This document shows, piece after piece, positions 1 through 8,372 of a stretch of DNA of 64,000 nucleotides. The stretch is taken from the NCBI GenBank assembly GCA_026129135.1, contig JAHCIQ010000007.1:1-64000 (forward strand). The letters are read 5' to 3'. The position numbers were made by a program, and so were the translations under genes. The notes under the pieces are model-generated. The model was not told the origin of the DNA and did not search any database. It saw nothing but the letters and a program-made list of their open reading frames with translations. The stretch's first letter is position 1. Every line of letters starts with the position of its first letter. The stretch comes from Cyanobacteria bacterium TGS_CYA1 (lineage in GTDB: Bacteria; Cyanobacteriota; Vampirovibrionia; Obscuribacterales; Obscuribacteraceae).

Positions 1-83
1 AGGGCGCATAATACCTTTTTACAGAAAGGCAATTGAAAATAGACCACAAGATCATAGAGAGATTTTGGGCTGATTTATCGTAA

Positions 84-125
84 TTGAATATTGAATATTG
101 AATATTGATGCTTGATGCTTGATTC
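84..125. repeat. heptamer tandem repeat (six units)
   Basis: Six consecutive 7-bp units: TTGAATA three times, TTGATGC twice, TTGATTC once. The array ends on the base before the stop codon (126-128, minus strand) of the M48 peptidase gene. It lies in the 3' flank of that gene. The 83 bases before it hold nothing I recognise. Confidence 0.85.
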
Positions 126-1064
126 TTAGACTCTGGTGCTCTTTCCGCAATCAGGGCAGAAGAAGAAGGACGGGCTCACTTTGGCTTCACAGTGCGGGCA
201 GGAGCGAACGCTCAAATCCTGATCCATGGTTGGATAACGACCTTCCATGATTTCTTTGAACTGTTTGCTTTCGGACCATGCCTTTACCTCTTTCGCTCTA
301 AATACAGATAGAGGGTGCGACAAGGACGATTCTTGCAAGATTTTATAGAACTTGTTCAAAGTACTGTGATCCAGGTCTTCATAACTGTCTGCCTGGCGCA
401 AGAATTCTTTAGTGTCCATCTGGTCGTAAATCTTGCCGCTTCCAGACGCAAGCTTCATATGCAGACGGATGCAAACATCGAGGTCTTGCGCTACGAGCAT
501 TTCTGCACGATCCGCAGTCAATTCGGATTTGCGTGACCAATCGAACAATGCTGCTTGCAAAAGAGCACCAGCCACGCCACCGGCTCCAACGCCAAGCAAC
601 TGCTGCGCCATTCTCACCAAGAAGTAAGCGATTGTTTTGTACAAAACGTGTCCAGCTTTCACATGTCCCAGTTCATGACCCATCACAGCCATTAACTCTT
701 CTTCGGTAAGCATTTCCACAAGCCCCGAATAAAGAATAATCACCGGACGCTCAACACCCATCGTAACGGCGTTTGGCACTGGATTCGACGCTATGAACAA
801 ATCGGGCTCGTGCATATCTAGAATTTCGGCAGCTTCTTTATAGAGCTTGTAAATTTTGCCACACTGCTTGGGCGTGACATGCACCGCCTGACCCAAAAGA
901 GAAATACGCACGACGCGCTCAAAACCAAGCTCAGTCAGTCGAGAAAATACCTTGTCGAGCACGGGTATTTTTCGCACTGCTTCAAGTGCAGCTTTGTCTG
1001 CAGGGTGCTCGAAAGCAGCAGACGAGATGCGGGGAAATTTCTTCTTGGTGATGGCAGAAGTCAT
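126..1064 (-). CDS. M48-family zinc metallopeptidase with C-terminal zinc ribbon
   Basis: A 312-residue protein with the gluzincin motif HELGH at residues 130-134 and the downstream ELTADR segment (181-186) that supplies the third zinc ligand in M48 (HtpX/Ste24-like) peptidases. A hydrophobic stretch at about 143-174 may associate with or cross the membrane. The last 25 residues form a zinc ribbon with two CxxC pairs (C289/C292 and C303/C306), which is not part of the usual M48 core and suggests a binding or regulatory add-on. HtpX relatives degrade misfolded membrane proteins; the substrate here is unknown. ATG at 1064 has a GAGGAC purine stretch upstream. The gene lies downstream of the Tat-exported protein gene on the same strand, 78 nt apart. 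Confidence 0.85.
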   Translation of the reverse strand: MTSAITKKKFPRISSAAFEHPADKAALEAVRKIPVLDKVFSRLTELGFERVVRISLLGQAVHVTPKQCGKIYKLYKEAAEILDMHEPDLFIASNPVPNAVTMGVERPVIILYSGLVEMLTEEELMAVMGHELGHVKAGHVLYKTIAYFLVRMAQQLLGVGAGGVAGALLQAALFDWSRKSELTADRAEMLVAQDLDVCIRLHMKLASGSGKIYDQMDTKEFLRQADSYEDLDHSTLNKFYKILQESSLSHPLSVFRAKEVKAWSESKQFKEIMEGRYPTMDQDLSVRSCPHCEAKVSPSFFFCPDCGKSTRV

Positions 1065-1142
1065 ATTTGCTCGGTCCTCATAAAAGTCCTATCTAAGTTC
1101 TACCCGAGAAGCAAAAGCAAAATATCCGGGTCAACCCTATAT

Positions 1143-3176
1143 TTAACTTAAAGAGAACACTTCAAGTCCTCGACCGACCACGACGGCAAGATTTTTCTGG
1201 GCCTGAATGATTGTGGCTGAGGCAGAGTCGATTGTGGGAATGGTTTTAATTTCCTGAGGAGCGTGAGCCTGAGAAATATCGATTATTGAAACCAGGTCCT
1301 CGCCAGTTTTGTCTTTTCCCACACAAACGACAGTGTTTGCGTTGGATGTGACAGACATGCCGTCGTGTTTCAAATCGAATTTAGAAATAAGCTTGATGCC
1401 ACTTTCATCAAGTTTGAGCATGACCAGAAAACCAAATGAATTGGGGTCCACGCAGGTGGCTATGATCAAATCGCCTTCAAGACAGAAATCTCTGATAGCA
1501 AGGTTGTCGAAGTGATATTTGCTGCCTGGTTTGAATGCGCCTGCTTGCGGCTCGCCATTGTCGATGGTGTAACTTGCAAAATCGTTCAAACCAGCAATAA
1601 CAATTTGCGTATTCGACGCTTTGATGAGCGAATAATTGCCTGTGGCTTCGATATTTTCGAAGTTTTCCATTTTGTCTGAATAAACTTTGAAACAATGCAC
1701 ACGCGTGAGCTTGTCTTGCGGGTCGACTACGTAGACGCAATGTTTGTTTTTGTCGAAAGTCAGACTTTTACCTGTGACATTTGATGTTGCAATCACATCA
1801 TCGAGCTTGTTCATGCGACGCAAACTCAAATCGCCTCTGCCACCAAGACAAAGCACATAACTTCCAGCTCCACTGATGGCTTTGAGTGGAGAAAGTGTCG
1901 ACGTCTCGGACACTAATTTTGGTCTTGTCGGCTCCGAAATATCATAAGACATGAATTCGCTGGTCAAAATAACTGCAAGGTCGCCCCAGGCGCACACTTG
2001 CGATGCAGCAAGCCTGGGAATCTTATACGAAAATACGTGGCGGAAACTTCCTGTTTCGCGGTTGAACACTTCCATCCCGGCTATTCCGTTACCCAGATAA
2101 AGACTCTTTGTGTCGGTTGCAAGGCTCGATGCCGATATCTTTCCATAAGACTTGAGCCCGATATCGAAAGTGCCAACATCTGGTCTTGTAAAATTAAGGC
2201 CTTTGTCCAGGCTCAAAGCCATTACAGCTAGCTTGTCTTTGCTTTCGCCAACGAGCACGATTTGATTCTGCAATGGCATCGCAGAGATAAGACGATTGAC
2301 CGGGGCAAGAGCAGTGCGTGCCACCGCCTTTGGTGCAGGAGTAATAGCAATGCTTCTGGCTTCGAGACTGCCGCCAACCTGTCCGATAGCAACGAGTCCG
2401 CCCTTGAATTGAACCAGTGTATTGAATTCGCCTTCCATTTTTATGGCGTCTTTGGGCTGGGGCGAAACCGGATTGGCGATATTGAGCAAGTCGATTCTGG
2501 AATCGGCACCATTTGTTTGCAAAACACTCAAAATCTTATTTTGAACAGCAATATCGCTCACCGTTTGATTCACCCTAATAGAAGCCAGGGGATTCAAATC
2601 GCCCGAATTTTTTTGTAAATTGATGGCATAGCTCATCACCAGATTTTCTTGATTTGCGGATGCACCGCCCACATAGACCACTTTGCGATCAAGACAAATG
2701 GTGGACGCATCTTTGAACTGTGTGAGCGGCGCGCAAAGCACCACTTGCGGTACCACACCTTTAGCCAGACGAATAGCTAAAAGAGCGAGATTGCAATCCG
2801 GATTTTTTTGCGGTTTTTGCACGAGCAGATAAGCCATGCCCTGCTGCACTTTCATATCGATGACCTGGCGGGCAAAACTGGAAAGTTCGGCAACCACTTC
2901 AAACGACGGAGCAAATCCTTTTGCTGCCTTCATCTCAGCAAGAGACAATCTGCCATTGCCATCGCAAATACAAATCTGTCCTTTATTGGGCACACCAAGA
3001 AAATCGGCTGCTACCGCTGGCGGCCAACTTTGTCTGCCCAGGCTGCGAGGACCTTTAGCAACTACTTTTTTGACTTTGACTTTGCCTTTGTCTTTAGCTA
3101 GAACCAGCTCGTCTAAACCAGTTGAAGTCAAAAGACCAAGAGCACCGCTCAAAAGAAATTTTCTTCTGCTAAGCAT
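1143..3176 (-). CDS. Tat-exported protein, probable beta-propeller-like (LVIVD-type) repeats
   Basis: A 677-residue protein that begins MLSRRKFLLSGALGLL, a clear twin-arginine signal peptide (SRRKFL plus hydrophobic core). It is therefore predicted to be exported folded through the Tat system. The rest is a long series of beta-rich segments with recurring patterns such as DISEPTRPKLV and DISQAHAPQEI. These resemble LVIVD/beta-propeller repeats found in cell-surface proteins. I see no catalytic motif. The function is unknown; a periplasmic or surface binding scaffold is an inference. The start is 8 nt downstream of the yggT stop, so the two are probably cotranscribed. Confidence 0.7.
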   Translation of the reverse strand: MLSRRKFLLSGALGLLTSTGLDELVLAKDKGKVKVKKVVAKGPRSLGRQSWPPAVAADFLGVPNKGQICICDGNGRLSLAEMKAAKGFAPSFEVVAELSSFARQVIDMKVQQGMAYLLVQKPQKNPDCNLALLAIRLAKGVVPQVVLCAPLTQFKDASTICLDRKVVYVGGASANQENLVMSYAINLQKNSGDLNPLASIRVNQTVSDIAVQNKILSVLQTNGADSRIDLLNIANPVSPQPKDAIKMEGEFNTLVQFKGGLVAIGQVGGSLEARSIAITPAPKAVARTALAPVNRLISAMPLQNQIVLVGESKDKLAVMALSLDKGLNFTRPDVGTFDIGLKSYGKISASSLATDTKSLYLGNGIAGMEVFNRETGSFRHVFSYKIPRLAASQVCAWGDLAVILTSEFMSYDISEPTRPKLVSETSTLSPLKAISGAGSYVLCLGGRGDLSLRRMNKLDDVIATSNVTGKSLTFDKNKHCVYVVDPQDKLTRVHCFKVYSDKMENFENIEATGNYSLIKASNTQIVIAGLNDFASYTIDNGEPQAGAFKPGSKYHFDNLAIRDFCLEGDLIIATCVDPNSFGFLVMLKLDESGIKLISKFDLKHDGMSVTSNANTVVCVGKDKTGEDLVSIIDISQAHAPQEIKTIPTIDSASATIIQAQKNLAVVVGRGLEVFSLS

Positions 3177-3184
3177 GATTCCAA

Positions 3185-3448
3185 TTATCTAAGAGCACTG
3201 ATGAGTACGTTGGTCACAAACTGTATGCAAACAATTGCAATAATTGGTGAAAAATCCATTCCTCCCATTGGGGGCAGGATTTTGCGAAACGGCTCAATAA
3301 CTGGTCTGACGATACGATCCAACAGCGCGAATGGCTGCTTGTACCAGTCGATACTTGGGAACCAGCTCAAGAGGCACCATATGACTAAAAGAATTTGAAA
3401 AATTCCCAGTAAATTAGTCAGGACCAATGCCAGTGGATTAGAACTCAT
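3185..3448 (-). CDS. YggT family membrane protein
   Basis: An 87-residue protein with two hydrophobic helices (about 6-28 and 63-85) around the family's conserved central segment, which contains ending motif RPVIEPFRKILPPMGGMDFS. YggT/Ycf19 proteins are small inner-membrane proteins conserved in cyanobacteria and plastids. They are linked to cell division, osmotic tolerance or complex assembly, but the molecular role is not settled. Length and spacing match the single-domain form. It is the first gene of a short minus-strand group that continues into the Tat-exported protein gene. It diverges from thiL, leaving only about 58 bp for both promoters. Confidence 0.85.
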   Translation of the reverse strand: MSSNPLALVLTNLLGIFQILLVIWCLLSWFPSIDWYKQPFALLDRIVRPVIEPFRKILPPMGGMDFSPIIAIVCIQFVTNVLISALR

Positions 3449-3506
3449 AGGGATAGAATTTTTTCCTGTTGATAAAATATAAACCCGATTTGAATTGTAT
3501 CACTTT

Positions 3507-4511
3507 ATGGAATTAAGCACCGAGCTAGGTCTCATCGAAGAGATCAAAAAATGGACCCACTCAGATTTAATTGGCGACGACTGCGCCATTCTTACATTCA
3601 ATGGACCGGTTCTTGCAAGCACTGACAGCCTGGTCGAAAACGTCCATTTCAGACTGAGCACCACTTCTTTCTTCGACCTTGGATATAAATCAGCAGCAGT
3701 TAATCTAAGTGACATTGCGGCGATGTCGGGAAAGCCCCGACAAATACTTATAAGCCTGGTTTTACCAGACTATGTCAAAAAAGAGCACCTGCATGAGTTT
3801 TATCTGGGACTCAACGACTGTTGTAGTCGTTACGACACAATAATCGCAGGCGGCAACCTGACCAGCTCGACGCAATTTTCAATCAATATCACAGTTCTTG
3901 GCCAAGCGCATGAAAAAGGCGTCGCTCAAAGACATACAGCAAAATCAGGTGATTTAATTATCGCGTCTGGCGACTTTGGCGCAAGTGCCTGTGGTTTTCA
4001 CTTGCTCAATAGCAAAGATGAATCACTTAAAACCAGAGCAAAAGAAGAGTTTTCTTACTGTCTAAAACGCCACAACAAGCCCGAGCCCAGACTTCGCTTG
4101 TCCTGGCAGATGATTGAGCGAAGCAAAAACTTATCGATGATGGACACAAGCGACGGACTGGCAGACGCCTTATTGCAAATGAGCAAAGCGTCTAGTGTGA
4201 GTTTTGAAGTGGATCTCGCCTCGATCCCGATACATGAGCAAACGAAAAACGCCGCATCGGCTCTTGATTTAAACCCGTTCGAGCTGGCATTTTACGGCGG
4301 CGAAGATTACGAATTGCTTGCCTGCATGAGCGAATCGGACTGGCTTGAAATCAAGAAATCTTTCAAAGAGCACGAGGACTCCCCGCTTAAAGTAATAGGC
4401 AAAGTGATAAAAAATGACGCGGGCTCGGTAAAGTTAATTCAAACTGCCCAATTTCAATGGGACGATTGCCTTAATATGGACAGGATATTCAATCACTTTG
4501 AAAAAATTTAA
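3507..4511 (+). CDS. thiL: thiamine-monophosphate kinase ThiL
   Basis: A 334-residue protein of the PurM-like ATP-binding family. It phosphorylates thiamine monophosphate to thiamine diphosphate, the last step of cofactor synthesis. Visible hallmarks are GDDCAIL near the N terminus, STDSLVENVHF for metal/ATP binding, DIAAMSGKPRQ, the glycine-rich IIAGGNLTSS region, MMDTSDGLADAL and YGGEDYELL. I chose ATG 3507 (MELSTELGLIEE) over an in-frame TTG at 3495 because ThiL proteins normally begin just before this motif. It is the first gene of a plus-strand cluster with folD 14 nt downstream. Confidence 0.92.
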   Translation: MELSTELGLIEEIKKWTHSDLIGDDCAILTFNGPVLASTDSLVENVHFRLSTTSFFDLGYKSAAVNLSDIAAMSGKPRQILISLVLPDYVKKEHLHEFYLGLNDCCSRYDTIIAGGNLTSSTQFSINITVLGQAHEKGVAQRHTAKSGDLIIASGDFGASACGFHLLNSKDESLKTRAKEEFSYCLKRHNKPEPRLRLSWQMIERSKNLSMMDTSDGLADALLQMSKASSVSFEVDLASIPIHEQTKNAASALDLNPFELAFYGGEDYELLACMSESDWLEIKKSFKEHEDSPLKVIGKVIKNDAGSVKLIQTAQFQWDDCLNMDRIFNHFEKI

Positions 4512-4525
4512 AAGGGTGACAAGCA

Positions 4526-5416
4526 ATGACAAATACCGCTCAAACACAAAGTCATATTATTGACGGCAAAATGCTTGCCGAAAAAATCAAAGGCGAATTG
4601 AAAGTAGAAGTAGATGCCTTCCTGGCCAAAGGTCTGCGTCCGCCCGGTCTTGCAGTTGTGCTCGTGGGCGACGATCCAGCCTCGCACTTATACGTGAAAA
4701 ACAAAATAAATTCTTGCAAAAAAGTCGGCATTCACAGTGTCCTTGAACAACTAGACAAAGATGTCTCCATGGACGAAGTAAAAGCCTGCCTCAGAAAATT
4801 GAATGAAGACAAAGCTATTGACGGGATTCTGGTCCAACTCCCCTTGCCCAAACATTTAAACGAAGAAGAAATTCTGGACATCATGGACCCTAGCAAAGAC
4901 GCTGACGGTCTGCATCCTTACAATTTGGGCTCTCTGGTCCAGGGCAAACCTGGTCTTCGCCCTTGCACTCCTTTGGGAATTATCTCCTTGCTTCAGCACT
5001 ACAAGGTCGAAATGTCTGGCGCTAACGCCGTTGTAATAGGTCGCTCGAAATTAGTGGGCAAGCCAATCGCGCTTCTTTTAATGGAACAGAACGCCACTGT
5101 GAAAGTTTGTCACAGCCGCACCAAAGACTTAGCTGACGAAGTTCGCAAGGCAGATATTCTGGTTGTTGCGATGGGCAAAGGCAAATTCGTCAAAGCAGAT
5201 TGGATCAAAAAAGGCGCAGTAGTGATAGACGTTGGCATTCACCACGAGAAGAAGGCAGACGGCATGTCTTTGATCTATGGCGATGTCGACTATGAGCCAG
5301 CTTCGAAAATTGCTTCGCTCATCACTCCAGTGCCAGGTGGTGTTGGACCTATGACCGTAACTCAACTTTTGTGCAACACAATTTTTGCGTACAAAAAACG
5401 CATGGGATTGAATTAA
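4526..5416 (+). CDS. folD: FolD bifunctional methylene-THF dehydrogenase/cyclohydrolase
   Basis: A 296-residue protein of standard FolD length. It oxidises 5,10-methylene-tetrahydrofolate with NADP and then hydrolyses methenyl-THF to 10-formyl-THF, feeding purine and formyl-Met synthesis. Both signature regions are present: the catalytic YVKNKINSCKKVGI segment (Y-x3-K) and the VQLPLPKHL block, then DADGLHP, the nucleotide-binding VVIGRSKLVGKPIALLL, and the C-terminal TPVPGGVGPMTVTQLL. A Shine-Dalgarno-like AGGGTGA lies about 9 nt before ATG 4526. It sits between thiL and a small membrane-anchored protein and is probably in one transcript with them. Confidence 0.95.
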   Translation: MTNTAQTQSHIIDGKMLAEKIKGELKVEVDAFLAKGLRPPGLAVVLVGDDPASHLYVKNKINSCKKVGIHSVLEQLDKDVSMDEVKACLRKLNEDKAIDGILVQLPLPKHLNEEEILDIMDPSKDADGLHPYNLGSLVQGKPGLRPCTPLGIISLLQHYKVEMSGANAVVIGRSKLVGKPIALLLMEQNATVKVCHSRTKDLADEVRKADILVVAMGKGKFVKADWIKKGAVVIDVGIHHEKKADGMSLIYGDVDYEPASKIASLITPVPGGVGPMTVTQLLCNTIFAYKKRMGLN

Positions 5417-5420
5417 GTCA

Positions 5421-6029
5421 ATGAGCGCAATTACGACAGGAGTACGACTTCCAGTCTGGTCTAAGATTATTGTTTTTCTTACCTTGAGCGGCATCATGGG
5501 CTCGATTGCCACGCTCGTATACGGTTCTTTTGAAATAAAAAGAATGGCGGAACTGGCTGGCAATCCCAAATACGTGTCAAGTCTGGGCAGAAAAATAGTT
5601 GACCTTCCAGAGCCTTTACCGGCTGGATTTCAATTCCAAGTGGGAATGGATATGCGCTTTTTGAGACTGGTCAGTCTTATAAATCGCGATGCAATGCAGC
5701 AATATACGTTTTACGATTTTCCGGGGTCGACTAACCAAAAGGCGAAAAAATTTACCGAAGACGCCTATGCTTACGGAATGAATACACCCTCGGTGGTCGG
5801 CAAATTCACTTCTTTGATCAAAGAGGGCAGCTGGCAGCTTTTGGGCAAAGAAATGCCGTATATGCTTGGCAAAGTCAAGACTCAAGAAGGGCAGAACCGA
5901 CAGGGGCTGGTCGCAAGCTGCGTCAACGAAAAAGGTCACGCATTCTTGTTTTACGCTGTACAAGTGGACAATCAAAAATTTGACATGGCCCCCAGCATAG
6001 AACTTATCAAGAGCATAAAGTCTTTTTAA
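5421..6029 (+). CDS. membrane-anchored protein of unknown function
   Basis: A 202-residue protein not recognised as any named family. It has one N-terminal membrane anchor (about residues 14-33), followed by a soluble region probably on the periplasmic side. That region contains a DLPEPLPAGFQFQVGM segment and a beta-rich C-terminal half. The start is 4 nt after the folD stop, so it is likely translated from the folD transcript. No catalytic motif or cysteine pair is obvious. Confidence 0.75.
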   Translation: MSAITTGVRLPVWSKIIVFLTLSGIMGSIATLVYGSFEIKRMAELAGNPKYVSSLGRKIVDLPEPLPAGFQFQVGMDMRFLRLVSLINRDAMQQYTFYDFPGSTNQKAKKFTEDAYAYGMNTPSVVGKFTSLIKEGSWQLLGKEMPYMLGKVKTQEGQNRQGLVASCVNEKGHAFLFYAVQVDNQKFDMAPSIELIKSIKSF

Positions 6030-6036
6030 GTGCCGT

Positions 6037-6066
6037 ATGACATGCACGAATCCAAGCGAATATACT
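6037..6066 (+). promoter_or_regulatory. sigma-70-type promoter for the small membrane peptide and cinA
   Basis: ATGACA at 6037-6042 (5/6 to the -35 consensus), an 18-nt spacer and TATACT at 6061-6066 (5/6 to the -10 consensus). Transcription would begin near 6073. That makes an upstream in-frame ATG at 6077 almost leaderless and favours ATG 6107 as the start of the next gene. Confidence 0.55.
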
Positions 6067-6106
6067 ATAAGTTAGGATGAAATTCAGAAGAGGGAATTCA
6101 GGGACT

Positions 6107-6259
6107 ATGAGCCAAGCAAAACATCACGATTCTAGCCAGGGCTGGCTTATTTTCTTTTTTGTTTGCTTTGCCAGTTCGGTTCTGGCTCTTGGAGTCTGGG
6201 CGATGTTCAATTATCATGCCGACGAGCCTGCCCCTACAGCTGCACCTGCTGGTCACTAA
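6107..6259 (+). CDS. 50-residue single-pass membrane peptide
   Basis: A short protein beginning MSQAKHHDSSQGW with one transmembrane helix (about residues 13-33) and a short Ala/Pro-rich tail with a terminal histidine. ATG 6107 is preferred to ATG 6077 because a sigma-70-like promoter predicts transcription starting near 6073 and a purine-rich AGAGGG lies 12 nt before 6107. It ends 3 nt before the cinA start, so coupling is likely. Function is unknown. Size and topology resemble small accessory subunits of membrane complexes, but nothing nearby identifies a partner. Confidence 0.6.
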   Translation: MSQAKHHDSSQGWLIFFFVCFASSVLALGVWAMFNYHADEPAPTAAPAGH

Positions 6260-6262
6260 TTT

Positions 6263-7561
6263 TTGGTCATTTCAAAACCCAAACAATCAATTGCTGAAGT
6301 CATAACTGTCGGCACCGAGTTATTGCTTGGACAGATAGTGGACACTAATACGCAACACCTCGCACAAGAGATGGCGCGTCTTGGTATCAATTGCTTTTAT
6401 CACACGACAGTGGGCGATAACAAAGAGCGCATCATCGCTTGCATAAAAGCAGCATTGAAGCGTGCAGACCTCATCATTTTATCTGGTGGACTTGGTCCAA
6501 CAGCAGACGATTTAACCGTCGAATGCATGGCAAAAGCGCTTGAAGTCGAACTCGACATGCACCAACCGTCGCTCGAACATATCAAAAAATTCTTTTCCAC
6601 GCGCAATATCGTCATGCCCGAAACCAATGCAAAACAAGCTCTGATACCACGAGGCGCAGAACCACTTCAAAACGATACCGGCACCGCCCCTGGTATCTAC
6701 TGGGATGTGCAACCTGAGCTCTTGAGCAAATTAAATATCGAATGCAATCGCATCATGGTGGCATTGCCTGGAGTTCCATTCGAACTAAAACATCTTTTCA
6801 AAGTACAAGTAACGCCCAGATTGATGCAAGACGGTGAAGCTGGAAGCGCCACCATCTACTCCATAGATTTACGCCACTACGGCATTGGCGAATCAGCCCT
6901 GGCTGAGCGTTATGCCGACTTGCTGCACTTATCCAATCCCACCGTGGCACCATATGCGGGGCATGGCGAATGTCGTCTTAGAGTTACCGCCAAAGCAGCT
7001 TCACTGGAAGAAGCCAAAGCTTTGACCAAGCCGGTGGTAGATCAAATCATCGAACGCAGCGGACCGCTTCTGTATGGATTCGACGACACCAATTTAGAGA
7101 CTGAATGTGCAAGACTCTTGACTCAAAAGGGTATGACCATCTCGCTTGCTGAATCTTGCACCGGGGGCTTGATGAGCAAGCTTCTGACAGATATTGCCGG
7201 CTCGTCTAAATTTATAAGCTTGAACCTTGTCACTTACGCTAATGAAGCGAAAGAAAAAATGGTCGGGGTGCCTTCAGAAATTTTGGCTCAGCACGGAGCA
7301 GTTTCTGAAGAATGCGCAAAATCGATGGCTCGTGGGGTCAGGCTTTTGACCTCATCCGTTATCGGATACGCTATTACAGGCATAGCTGGTCCCGATGGCG
7401 GAACGGCGGATAAACCAGTCGGTCTAGTCTGGCTAGCCCTTGACACTGAAAACGAAACAATCACAAAAGAACTTCGCTTACCAAGCCATTTATCCAGAAA
7501 GGAAATTCGAACAAGGACCGCCAAAGAAGCTCTAAACATGCTCAGGCTCTATCTTGTTTGA
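6263..7561 (+). CDS. cinA: CinA-family nicotinamide mononucleotide deamidase/ADP-ribose pyrophosphatase
   Basis: A 432-residue full-length CinA. The N-terminal MoCF/COG1058 domain shows ITVGTELLLGQIVDTN and LSGGLGPTADDLT. The C-terminal PncC-type deamidase domain shows LAESCTGGLMSKLLTD and YAITGIAGPDGG. The family salvages pyridine nucleotides: it hydrolyses NMN to nicotinate mononucleotide and, in some members, ADP-ribose. No ATG is available, and TTG 6263 gives a length close to the family norm. It is packed 3 nt behind the small membrane peptide. Confidence 0.9.
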   Translation: MVISKPKQSIAEVITVGTELLLGQIVDTNTQHLAQEMARLGINCFYHTTVGDNKERIIACIKAALKRADLIILSGGLGPTADDLTVECMAKALEVELDMHQPSLEHIKKFFSTRNIVMPETNAKQALIPRGAEPLQNDTGTAPGIYWDVQPELLSKLNIECNRIMVALPGVPFELKHLFKVQVTPRLMQDGEAGSATIYSIDLRHYGIGESALAERYADLLHLSNPTVAPYAGHGECRLRVTAKAASLEEAKALTKPVVDQIIERSGPLLYGFDDTNLETECARLLTQKGMTISLAESCTGGLMSKLLTDIAGSSKFISLNLVTYANEAKEKMVGVPSEILAQHGAVSEECAKSMARGVRLLTSSVIGYAITGIAGPDGGTADKPVGLVWLALDTENETITKELRLPSHLSRKEIRTRTAKEALNMLRLYLV

Positions 7562-7631
7562 TTAAGCTTATAAGTAATGGGTATTTATAAATGGAGTAAA
7601 ATCGTCTTAGACGAGCTTAGAATATCGATTG

Positions 7632-8360
7632 ATGGACAGAAATCGAGACAGAGATAGAGACAGACTGAATATGCCAATAATAGCGGACTCGGTTTTTAAC
7701 CGACAGGTCAGCAATGTTCGCACGAATCAGCTTTCGCTCGAACAGTTACGAGCTCTTGCCGAATTGAATGCTCCCACCGAGCGGCAGACCCAAGACGCAG
7801 GCGGACAGGGACAACAATTTTCGCAAGGGCGCCAGGTGCTCACCCAGGAAGACGTCGAGCGCATTGCCTTTTATGATGACCTCACTCCTGTCTACAATTT
7901 CAGATATCTGCTGCGCAAATTAGACCGCGAGGTCCGTCGCTCCAAACGATACAACCGCCCCCTTTCAATTATGATTGTGGCAGTAGGCGGGCTGCAAAAA
8001 ATTCAGGCTGAATTTGGCGATCAGATTCACTTGAACACTCTCATTTTCGTGGCCAATCAACTGAACGCAGCATCACGCACAGACATAGACATGGTGGCAC
8101 GTTACGGCGAAGACAGATTTCTTTTGATGTTACCTGAAACGCCAGGTTCTGGCGCAGTGATAGTAGCTGACCGTATTCGCAAAAAGTTTCTGGAACTTCC
8201 TTTCGAGCACAACTGGCACAAGCTCTGGGTGGAAACAAGTATTGGTATCGCTTATTTTCCAGCCCACGGTACCGCACCGCAAGAACTGATTGCTAAAGCC
8301 GATCTCGCTTGCGACCTTGTAGTCGAGCGCGGCGGCAATGGTACTGCTTTTTGTCCCTAA
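7632..8360 (+). CDS. GGDEF-like protein with degenerate signature motif
   Basis: A 242-residue protein. An Arg/Asp-rich start (alternating R and D) and a low-complexity Q/G segment precede a GGDEF-fold domain from about residue 77. Fold signatures are YDDLTPVYNFRYL, the KRYNRPLSIMIV strand and SIGIAYFPAHG. The diguanylate-cyclase signature itself is replaced by YGEDR in ARYGEDRFLLMLPET, so c-di-GMP synthesis is doubtful. It may bind nucleotide, act as a partner protein or be a receptor. No membrane segment or other sensor domain is present. ATG 7632 follows an adjacent in-frame TTG. A 13-bp odd palindrome (TCGTCT-T-AGACGA, 7602-7614) lies just upstream. Confidence 0.75.
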   Translation: MDRNRDRDRDRLNMPIIADSVFNRQVSNVRTNQLSLEQLRALAELNAPTERQTQDAGGQGQQFSQGRQVLTQEDVERIAFYDDLTPVYNFRYLLRKLDREVRRSKRYNRPLSIMIVAVGGLQKIQAEFGDQIHLNTLIFVANQLNAASRTDIDMVARYGEDRFLLMLPETPGSGAVIVADRIRKKFLELPFEHNWHKLWVETSIGIAYFPAHGTAPQELIAKADLACDLVVERGGNGTAFCP

Positions 8361-8372
8361 CTGATTTTTAAA

